Of a DNA stretch of 64,000 nucleotides, positions 57,544 through 64,000 are shown one piece after another. Both the position numbers and the translations under genes were made by a program. This DNA is from Vibrio sp. SCSIO 43136. GTDB lineage: Bacteria; Pseudomonadota; Gammaproteobacteria; Enterobacterales; Vibrionaceae. Position 1 is the first letter of the stretch, and the number at the start of each line of letters is the position of its first letter. The notes under the pieces were generated by a model. The model was not told the origin of the DNA. It did no database searches and was given only the letters and a program-made list of their open reading frames with translations. The stretch covers positions 2,356,001-2,420,000 of the forward strand of contig NZ_CP071848.1 in the NCBI RefSeq assembly GCF_023716565.1, in the 5' to 3' direction.

Positions 57544-58551
57544 CTAGTTTTTACTCATTAATGCTTCATAAGCATCTGAGCGTAATTCTTTAAACCCGTC
57601 TTCGGTTTTCACCATCATCATAGCAGCGACTTTGTGCTCATTCGCTACTTTGAGCCCAAGCTCATCACCTAGCACCATAAGACCCGTAGCCAGACCGTCT
57701 GCAGTCATGCATGATGGGTCTATAACCGTCACTGAAACCACTTTGTGGTTAATTGGCTTACCTGTTTGCGGATTGATTATGTGGGAGTACCTGACACCAT
57801 CTCGCTCAAAATAATTGCGGTAATCTCCCGAGGTCGCAATCGCCATATCTCCCGGCTCGATAATCTCTTGAATTGCGCGCTCTTCTACCGAAGGTTTTTC
57901 GATCGCAATGCGCCAAGGGCTTTGCTTTCCGTTAACACCTTTCAGGCGAATTTCGCCACCTATCTCTACCATATAGTTGTTCACACCAAGAGATTCAAGG
58001 TAATCGGCGACTACATCTACACCCCAACCTTTTGCAATGGTTGAAAGATCAACATACAGCTCCGGAAGGGTCTTGCTCAAGGTATTTCCCTCAACACTTA
58101 GATGAGATATACCCGTCATCGCTTTTCGAGCTGCGAGCTCCTCATCTGAAGGAACCTCATCTGGGCGAGCTTCAGGGCCAAAGCCCCACAGGTTAACCAA
58201 TGGACCAACGGTTACATCCAAAGCACCCAGTGTCACTTGATTCAAACGAATCGCTTCGTTAACCACCAGCGCCGTCTCTTTTGACACTTCAAACGCTTGT
58301 GACTGGCGAGATTGATTAAAGCGACTCAGCTCCGAATCCGGACGGTAAGTCGACATTTGATCGTTAACTTGCTCTAGTAGCTTATCCACTTCCACTTGAA
58401 TATCTGCCGATGCAGGCGAGGTATCCGTGGTTAGGTATTTAATATTGTAAGTGGTGCCCATTGTTGGGCCAGAAAGATGTACTTGCTCTGGTGCTTTGCT
58501 ACACGCAGCAAGCACAAAGATAGAAGCTAAAACAACAAGCCAGTTTTTCAC
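57544..58551 (-). CDS. apbE: FAD:protein FMN transferase ApbE
   Basis: ApbE covalently attaches FMN from FAD to threonine in proteins exported to the periplasmic side; here its targets are NqrB T236 and NqrC T226 from the same locus. The 335-residue protein is a lipoprotein (VLAACSK, C17) with the conserved GPTMGTTYNIKY, the DLSTIAKGWGVD region and ISGDYRNYFERDGVRYSHIINPQTG motifs (the last of Mg2+-binding type). A 243-bp spacer with a terminator separates it from nqrF, so it may have its own promoter. Confidence 0.94.
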   Translation of the reverse strand: MKNWLVVLASIFVLAACSKAPEQVHLSGPTMGTTYNIKYLTTDTSPASADIQVEVDKLLEQVNDQMSTYRPDSELSRFNQSRQSQAFEVSKETALVVNEAIRLNQVTLGALDVTVGPLVNLWGFGPEARPDEVPSDEELAARKAMTGISHLSVEGNTLSKTLPELYVDLSTIAKGWGVDVVADYLESLGVNNYMVEIGGEIRLKGVNGKQSPWRIAIEKPSVEERAIQEIIEPGDMAIATSGDYRNYFERDGVRYSHIINPQTGKPINHKVVSVTVIDPSCMTADGLATGLMVLGDELGLKVANEHKVAAMMMVKTEDGFKELRSDAYEALMSKN

Positions 58552-58574
58552 TTGTTTACTCCAAAATATTGATA

Positions 58575-58780
58575 GGGAAAAGGGAAAAGGACGCAGCGCT
58601 AAAGCAACAAAATGGCTAGCGACATCCGCTTTACTTTTACCTAAGGATTAAAAATGAAAAGGAGCGATAGGAATCGCTCCTTTCAAGGTTATCGGGGCAA
58701 GGGAAAAGGACACTATCACTAAAGGTAAAAGGCAGAATGCTTTTGCTCTCCCTTTTCCCTTTCACCCTTTCCCCTTTACC
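58575..58780. repeat. GGGAAAAGG repeats in inverted pairs between apbE and nqrF
   Basis: GGGAAAAGGGAAAAGG at 58575, GGGAAAAGG at 58701, and the inverted CCCTTTTCCCTTT at 58750 with CCCTTTCCCC beyond. The word resembles the ACGGGAA repeats at 3051-3078. The terminator hairpin lies between the copies. Confidence 0.6.
58657..58683 (-). terminator. Terminator of the nqr operon
   Basis: AAAGGAGCGAT / ATCGCTCCTTT stem with a 4-nt loop; on the minus strand it is followed by TTTTC. It lies 112 bp beyond the nqrF stop. Confidence 0.8.
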
Positions 58781-58794
58781 GCTCTTAACCTTGT

Positions 58795-60018
58795 TTACCC
58801 ACCAAAGTCATCCAACAGGATGTTTTCATCTTCTACACCAAGATCTTTCAGCATACCGATAACGGCGGCGTTCATCATTGGTGGACCACACATGTAGTAT
58901 TCACAATCTTCAGGTGCTTCGTGATCACGTAAGTAGTTTTCGTAAAGCACGTTATGGATGAAGCCTGTGTAACCTTCCCAGTTATCTTCAGGTAGTGGGT
59001 CAGATAGCGCACAGTGCCACTGGAAGTTCTCATTCTCTGCCGCTAGGCCGTCAAAATCTTCTACGTAGAACATTTCACGCTTAGAACGAGCACCGTACCA
59101 GTAAGACATCTTACGAGTAGAGTTTAGACGCTTAAGTTGATCGAAGATATGCGAACGCATCGGAGCCATACCAGCACCACCACCCACAAATACCATTTCA
59201 GCATCTGTCTCTTTCGCAAAGAACTCACCAAATGGCCCCGAAATCACACACTTGTCACCTTCTTTTAGTGACCAGATGTATGAAGACATTTGACCCGGTG
59301 GCACGTCAGGATTATTAGGCGGCGGCGTAGCGATACGCACGTTCAGCATAATAATACCTTCCTCTTCTGGGTAGTTAGCCATTGAGTAAGCACGGATGAT
59401 GTCTTCATCCACCTTAGAGTCGTAGCGGAACAGGTTAAACTTGTCCCAATCTTCACGATACTCATCTGGCACGTCAAAGTCAGAGTATTTCACGTGGTGA
59501 GCAGGCGCTTCAATCTGGATATAACCACCAGCACGGAATGGTACTGATTCGCCATCTGGGATCTGAAGTTTAAGCTCTTTGATGAATGTTGCTTTGTTAT
59601 CGTTAGAGATAACCGTACATTCCCACTTCTTAACACCGAAGATTTCTTCAGGTAGCTCAATGTCCATGTCGCTCTTAACTGCAACCTGACACGCTAGACG
59701 CTCGCCTTCACGAGCTTCGCCTTTAGTGATGTGGTCAAGTTCTGTTGGCAGAATATCACCACCACCAGATTTAACTTTTACACGACACTGACCACAAGAG
59801 CCACCGCCACCACAAGCAGACGATACGAAGATACCTGAACCCGCTAGAGCGCCAAGCAGCTTGTCACCTGGTGAGGTAACAATCGCTTTTTCAGGATCGC
59901 CGTTTACAGAAATCGTAATGTCACCTGTTGGTACTAGCTTAGATTTGGCGAAAAGAATCACCAGCACTAGAGCCAGAACAATCAGGGTAAACATCACTAC
60001 ACCTAGAATAATGTCCAT
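58795..60018 (-). CDS. nqrF: Na+-NQR subunit F (NADH dehydrogenase flavoprotein)
   Basis: The subunit that takes electrons from NADH. One N-terminal membrane helix, a ferredoxin-type [2Fe-2S] domain with C69, C75, C78 and C110 ([15 protein letters not shown]), then an FAD domain (RAYSMANYP) and an NADH-binding domain ([30 protein letters not shown]). At 407 residues it is standard. Last gene of the six-gene nqr order on this strand. Confidence 0.97.
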   Translation of the reverse strand: MDIILGVVMFTLIVLALVLVILFAKSKLVPTGDITISVNGDPEKAIVTSPGDKLLGALAGSGIFVSSACGGGGSCGQCRVKVKSGGGDILPTELDHITKGEAREGERLACQVAVKSDMDIELPEEIFGVKKWECTVISNDNKATFIKELKLQIPDGESVPFRAGGYIQIEAPAHHVKYSDFDVPDEYREDWDKFNLFRYDSKVDEDIIRAYSMANYPEEEGIIMLNVRIATPPPNNPDVPPGQMSSYIWSLKEGDKCVISGPFGEFFAKETDAEMVFVGGGAGMAPMRSHIFDQLKRLNSTRKMSYWYGARSKREMFYVEDFDGLAAENENFQWHCALSDPLPEDNWEGYTGFIHNVLYENYLRDHEAPEDCEYYMCGPPMMNAAVIGMLKDLGVEDENILLDDFGG

Positions 60019-60034
60019 GACTATTCCTTATACC

Positions 60035-60631
60035 TTACAGTTGAACACCAGAGAATGACATGAAGCCCAGTGCCATCAGACCTACGGTGATAAAGGTAAT
60101 ACCTAGACCACGCAGACCCGGAGGAACGTCTGAATACTTCATCTTCTCACGAATACCCGCTAGTGCCACGATTGCAAGCAACCAACCTACACCAGAACCA
60201 AAGCCGTAAACGACTGACTCTACGAAGTTGTAGTCACGTTGAACCATGAATGAAACGCCACCAAAGATCGCACAGTTAACCGTGATCAATGGTAGGAAAA
60301 TACCCAATGCGTTGTATAGCGGTGGGAAGAAGCGGTCTAGTACCATCTCAAGGATCTGTACTAGCGCTGCAATAACACCGATGAAGGTAATGAAGTTAAG
60401 GAAACTTAAGTCCACACCTGCGACTAACGCACTGTCTTTTAGCACTAGGTTGTAAAGTAGGTTGTTCACTGGAACTGCGATAGTCAGTACAACAACAACC
60501 GCAACACCCAAACCAAACGATGTCTTAACTTTCTTAGATACCGCCAAGAAGGTACACATACCTAAGAAGAAAGAAAGCGCAAGGTTTTCGATGAAAATCG
60601 ATTTAACCAATAAACTAATATAATGTTCCAT
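60035..60631 (-). CDS. nqrE: Na+-NQR subunit E
   Basis: A six-helix inner-membrane subunit of 198 residues, with the conserved [15 protein letters not shown] and the [21 protein letters not shown] segments; one cysteine in the GMC segment and one in [10 protein letters not shown] are the expected ligands of the iron centre shared with NqrD. Paired with nqrD (8-bp gap), a structural homologue in inverted topology. Confidence 0.97.
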   Translation of the reverse strand: MEHYISLLVKSIFIENLALSFFLGMCTFLAVSKKVKTSFGLGVAVVVVLTIAVPVNNLLYNLVLKDSALVAGVDLSFLNFITFIGVIAALVQILEMVLDRFFPPLYNALGIFLPLITVNCAIFGGVSFMVQRDYNFVESVVYGFGSGVGWLLAIVALAGIREKMKYSDVPPGLRGLGITFITVGLMALGFMSFSGVQL

Positions 60632-60638
60632 AACGACC

Positions 60639-61271
60639 TTACTCCTTCGCTTCTACTTGTTCAGGCTTGATGGTACGGATAACCCAAATCAAGAAGCCGA
60701 TTAGGAAGAACGCTGAAGGTGCTAGAAGCATCATGCCGTTTGGCTGATACCAACCACCATTGCTGACCAACGGTAGCACTTCCATACCAAACAGTTTGCC
60801 CGAGCCAAACAGCTCACGGAAGAAACCAACCGTGATTAGGACAAAACCGTAGCCTAGACCGTTACCGATACCATCAATAAATGATGGTAGTGGCGCAGAT
60901 TTCATTGCGTACGCTTCTGCACGACCCATAACGATACAGTTAGTGATGATAAGACCTACGAATACTGACAACTGCTTAGAGATGTCGTATAGGAAAGCTT
61001 TCAACACTTGGTCTACCACGATTACCAAAGACGCAATGATTGCCATCTGAACGATGATACGAACACTGTTTGGAATGTGGTTACGGATCAGGGAAACAAA
61101 CAGGTTAGACAATGCCGTTACAAAGATAACTGCTAGTGTCATTACAAAGGCTGTTTCCAGTTTTGTCGTTACCGCCAACGCTGAACAAACACCAAGTACC
61201 TGCAAGGCAATTGGGTTGTTGTCCATCACTGGGGCGAGAAGGTTTTTCTTCATGTCTTTTGCATCTGACAT
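60639..61271 (-). CDS. nqrD: Na+-NQR subunit D
   Basis: A six-helix subunit, 210 residues, homologous to NqrE. Iron-ligand cysteines lie in [11 protein letters not shown] and [17 protein letters not shown]. Overlaps the stop of nqrC by 1 bp, so the genes are translationally linked. Confidence 0.97.
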   Translation of the reverse strand: MSDAKDMKKNLLAPVMDNNPIALQVLGVCSALAVTTKLETAFVMTLAVIFVTALSNLFVSLIRNHIPNSVRIIVQMAIIASLVIVVDQVLKAFLYDISKQLSVFVGLIITNCIVMGRAEAYAMKSAPLPSFIDGIGNGLGYGFVLITVGFFRELFGSGKLFGMEVLPLVSNGGWYQPNGMMLLAPSAFFLIGFLIWVIRTIKPEQVEAKE

Positions 61272-62047
61272 TAGTTCAAGCCTCCATCACGTACTTTCGC
61301 TAGGAAAGGACCAAAGCCCATGTCACCTAGCCAGAAGTCGAAGGTGTTTTGTACACCATTCGCCGTTAGCGTTGCACCTGACAAACCGTCTACACCGTGC
61401 TCAGAACCTTCTGGAGCACCGCCTTTAACGATTTTGATTGCTGGTTGGAACTGCTCATCAAATAGCTTCTTGCCAACAAACTGTCCACGCCAGTTAGGGT
61501 TCTCAACCTCACCACCCAAGCCAGGAGTTTCACCTTGCTCGTAGTAAACGATACCCGAAACTGTGTTACCGTCAGTCTCAACTGCAACAAATGCGTACAT
61601 CATAGACCAAAGACCATTACCATGAACTGGCAGGATGATCTTAGACGTGTCGCCACTGTCATCTTTAACTAGGTAGATAACGCCTTGGTTAGCACGACGA
61701 ATGATCTTCGCTTTGTCATCTTCACCTGTTAGCTTAATTGATGTTGCAGGGTCTTTTGCCGCAGAACGCTGGTCGTAACCTGCTGCGTCGCCTTCAACAA
61801 ACTCACCTGTTTCAAAATCAACTAGGCGAGGTTCAATGTTGCTAGCAAATATAGATTGAACTTCGCTTGCAGAACCCGCTTGAAGGCCTGCAACTTCTAC
61901 GATTTTCGTTTGCTTATCAAGAACAGCATTTGCCTGCTGTTTGCTGCGCAACGATACAGCTGCTGTCGATACTACGATTGAGCATACTAGGCTCAATGCG
62001 ATAACGACAGTCAGCGTTTTTTTAATGCTATCGTTATTACTTGCCAT
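61271..62047 (-). CDS. nqrC: Na+-NQR subunit C (covalent FMN)
   Basis: A single-helix periplasmic-facing subunit with FMN bound covalently at T226 in the flavinylation motif SGAT ([14 protein letters not shown]). From ATG 62047 ([10 protein letters not shown]) it is 258 residues. The longer open frame overlaps nqrB and its extra 11 codons are not family sequence. It overlaps the nqrB stop region by 11 bp. Confidence 0.96.
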   Translation of the reverse strand: MASNNDSIKKTLTVVIALSLVCSIVVSTAAVSLRSKQQANAVLDKQTKIVEVAGLQAGSASEVQSIFASNIEPRLVDFETGEFVEGDAAGYDQRSAAKDPATSIKLTGEDDKAKIIRRANQGVIYLVKDDSGDTSKIILPVHGNGLWSMMYAFVAVETDGNTVSGIVYYEQGETPGLGGEVENPNWRGQFVGKKLFDEQFQPAIKIVKGGAPEGSEHGVDGLSGATLTANGVQNTFDFWLGDMGFGPFLAKVRDGGLN

Positions 62048-63281
62048 AGCGCGCTTGTCTCCGCTTGATGTTCTTCTCAACCACTAGGTGGTCAAACAGA
62101 GGTGCAAATAGGTTCGCAAATAGAATCGCCAGCATCATACCCTCTGGGTACGCTGGGTTAACCACACGAATCATCACACACATTGCACCAATCAAAATAC
62201 CGTATGCCCACTTACCACGATCGGTAAATGAAGCCGATACTGGGTCCGTCGCCATAAAGAACATACCGAATGCAAAACCACCTAGAACTAGGTGCCAATG
62301 CCAAGGCATGCTAAACAGTGGGTTGGTGTCTGAGCCAATGATGTTAAATAGGAATGAAGTTGCAATCATACCTAGCATCACACCCAGAATAATGCGCCAT
62401 GACGCAATACCCATGTAAACAATCATCGCAGCACCTAGCATCAGTGCCAGTGTCGATACTTCACCGATTGAGCCTGGGATATTACCAATGAAGGCATCCA
62501 TCCAAGTGATGGTTTCACCAGTGATGTTGTTTACTAGCGCACCTGCACCGCCTTGAGCCCACTGGCTAAGTGCTGTCGCACCTGAGAAGCCATCCGCCGC
62601 AGTCCAAACTACGTCACCCGAGATTTGTGCTGGGTAAGCGAAGAATAGGAACGCACGGCCAGCCAATGCTGGGTTAAGGAAGTTACGACCAGTACCACCA
62701 AAGATTTCTTTTGCAACGACTACACCAAAGGTAATACCTAGTGCAGCTTGCCAAAGTGGTAGTGTTGGCGGAACAATCAATGCAAACAGGATCGAAGTAA
62801 CAAAGAAACCTTCGTTAACTTCGTGCTTACGCACCATACAGAACAGCACTTCCCAGAAACCACCAACAATAAATACTGTTGCGTAGATTGGTAGGAAGTA
62901 AGTGGCCCCGAGCAGCATCTTGGTTGCCCACCCAGCTTCTGCCGATAAGGAACCTGCGATGGCCTCAGTCAACCAATAGTGCCAGTTGCCTGCGATAACA
63001 TTTGCAAGCTCGGCACCTGAATATAGGTGGTTAAGTGCAACGATAGCCTGGTGACCAGCGTTGTACATGCCCCAAAACATTGCTGGGAAAACCGCAAACC
63101 ACACCATGATCATGATACGTTTCAAGTCAACGCTGTCACGAACGTGAAGTTTTTTCTTGGTTACCAAGCCTGGGGTATAAAACAGCGTCGCTGCTGCTTC
63201 GTATAGAGCAAACCATTTCTCGTGCTTACCGCCCGGCTCGAAATGATGCTCAATATCTTCAATAAACTTTTTCAAGCCCAT
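62037..63281 (-). CDS. nqrB: Na+-NQR subunit B (membrane, covalent FMN and riboflavin)
   Basis: The main membrane subunit, about ten helices, carrying covalent FMN at T236 in SGAT ([11 protein letters not shown]), the same residue number as in V. cholerae. Long N-terminal amphipathic region, and the conserved [23 protein letters not shown] segment near the flavin. The 414-residue length is normal. Two bases separate its start from the nqrA stop. Confidence 0.97.
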   Translation of the reverse strand: MGLKKFIEDIEHHFEPGGKHEKWFALYEAAATLFYTPGLVTKKKLHVRDSVDLKRIMIMVWFAVFPAMFWGMYNAGHQAIVALNHLYSGAELANVIAGNWHYWLTEAIAGSLSAEAGWATKMLLGATYFLPIYATVFIVGGFWEVLFCMVRKHEVNEGFFVTSILFALIVPPTLPLWQAALGITFGVVVAKEIFGGTGRNFLNPALAGRAFLFFAYPAQISGDVVWTAADGFSGATALSQWAQGGAGALVNNITGETITWMDAFIGNIPGSIGEVSTLALMLGAAMIVYMGIASWRIILGVMLGMIATSFLFNIIGSDTNPLFSMPWHWHLVLGGFAFGMFFMATDPVSASFTDRGKWAYGILIGAMCVMIRVVNPAYPEGMMLAILFANLFAPLFDHLVVEKNIKRRQARYGK

Positions 63282-63283
63282 GA

Positions 63284-64000
63284 TTACCCTTCCTTCTCGA
63301 TCTTATCTAGGCACTCACGCAGCATTTCGCCGTAATCGTACTTACCTGGACATACGAAAGAACACAACGCAAGGTCTTCTTCATCTAGCTCTAATGCACC
63401 TAGAGAAACTGCACTGTCAGAGTCGCCAGCACATAGATCACGAAGTAAAAGCGTAGGCTCCATATCTAATGGCATCACTTTTTCGTAATTACCGATTGGC
63501 ACCATAGAACGGTCACTACCATTCGTGGTCGTTGTCATGTTGAACAACTGGCCTTTAAAGATATGGCTCAAGAATGTACGAGTCACAGAGAACTTGTTTT
63601 TGCCAGGCATTGCCCAACCAAACAGCTCTTTTTCGTAGCCTTCACGAAGTGCAGACACTTGCAGGTGGTAACGGCCAAGGTAGGCATGAGGGCCATCCGC
63701 TTGTGTACCACAAAGTACTGAACCAGATACCAAACGAACATCGCCAGGCATGAGTTCGCTGTCGGTTAGATCACTGACACTTGCACCCACTGTAGTGCGA
63801 ACAAGACGTGGGTTATTCACCACAGGGCCTGCTAGTGCTACAACACGGTCAGTATAAAGTTGACCCGTTAGGAAAAGTTGACCGAAAGCAATCACGTCTT
63901 GGTAGTTAATACTCCAAGCCACGTGCTCTTGGTTCACAGGATACAAGAAATGCATGTGTGTACCTGCTAACCCTGCTGGGTGAGGTCCATCAAACACATG
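63284..64000 (-). CDS. nqrA: Na+-NQR subunit A (C-terminal part; gene continues past the window)
   Basis: The peripheral subunit NqrA, homologous to NqrA of V. cholerae. The visible part begins in frame at the [23 protein letters not shown] segment and runs to the C-terminus [11 protein letters not shown]...CPGKYDYG....CLDKIEKEG. About 239 of an expected ~446 codons are visible, so roughly the N-terminal half is missing. The apparent start near 63997 is an internal GTG and not real. Confidence 0.96.
   Translation of the reverse strand, partial: HVFDGPHPAGLAGTHMHFLYPVNQEHVAWSINYQDVIAFGQLFLTGQLYTDRVVALAGPVVNNPRLVRTTVGASVSDLTDSELMPGDVRLVSGSVLCGTQADGPHAYLGRYHLQVSALREGYEKELFGWAMPGKNKFSVTRTFLSHIFKGQLFNMTTTTNGSDRSMVPIGNYEKVMPLDMEPTLLLRDLCAGDSDSAVSLGALELDEEDLALCSFVCPGKYDYGEMLRECLDKIEKEG

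Overview
The window looks like part of the large chromosome of a Vibrio (gammaproteobacterium, family Vibrionaceae). The evidence is protein-level resemblance throughout (Pth, YchF, MiaB, LeuS, ProS, the Na+-translocating NADH:quinone reductase NqrA-F), a very large tRNA array, intergenic repeats of the kind common in Vibrio, and recognisable PurR, MetJ, Zur, LexA and TreR-like operators. Several genes begin with TTG or GTG preceded by good ribosome binding sites.

Layout. 1-3040: 3' part of an NhaC-family Na+/H+ antiporter gene, pth and ychF, closed by a strong terminator. 3040-6150: a stable-RNA region with a stringent-type promoter, then 20 intact tRNA genes (10 Leu-TAG, 6 Gln-TTG, 4 Met-CAT) plus one degenerate tRNA-Leu-like gene. 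Much of it is built from 252/253-bp tandem Gln-Leu and Leu-Met units, and it ends at a UUCG-loop terminator. 6240-6417: a MITE-like palindromic element. 6429-13449: ubiF, divergent from miaB, then phoH(ybeZ)-ybeY-corC-lnt. 13520-26858: ybeL, divergent from a conserved cell-envelope/ribosome/lipoate block (leuS-lptE-holA-rsfS-rlmH-mrdA-mrdB-rlpA, dacA, ybeD, lipB-lipA). 27046-30587: a less conserved, AT-rich island of three lipoproteins of unknown function, two of them paralogues. 30641-40872: glyA with a PurR box, a YitT-family protein, the gmhB-mliC-like-treR-treB-treC strand with triple TreR-like operators, and metNIQ with Met boxes. 40905-46410: a small lipoprotein, a secreted amidohydrolase with a PurR-like box, an Lrp/LysE divergent pair, an AbgT transporter and the Zur-box-controlled zinc-free ribosomal proteins L31B/L36B. 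46530-49618: trmO, proS, yaeP and a DUF4250 gene. 49680-57276: a 269-bp inverted-repeat element, a CACHE-type GGDEF protein, an NSS-family transporter, yggN, a GreA/B-like protein, SOS-controlled dinB and a REC-REC-GGDEF response regulator. 57311-64000: nqrM, apbE and nqrF-E-D-C-B-A, the last cut by the window edge.

How the genes work together. The nqr operon with apbE (flavinylation of NqrB and NqrC) and nqrM (iron-centre maturation) makes a complete sodium-pumping respiratory module. The leuS-to-lipA block joins translation, LPS assembly, cell elongation (PBP2/RodA/RlpA/DacA) and lipoylation. treBC imports and splits trehalose under TreR. metNIQ imports methionine. glyA and the secreted nucleoside-deaminase-like enzyme are both predicted PurR targets.

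Most of the window is core genome. The least explained parts are the paralogous lipoprotein pair at 27.5-30.6 kb, the tRNA-like gene inside the tRNA array, and the exported amidohydrolase with a purine-repressor-like operator. No phage, CRISPR array, toxin-antitoxin or defence system was seen. All functional calls rest on reading sequence and remembered families; no database search was run.
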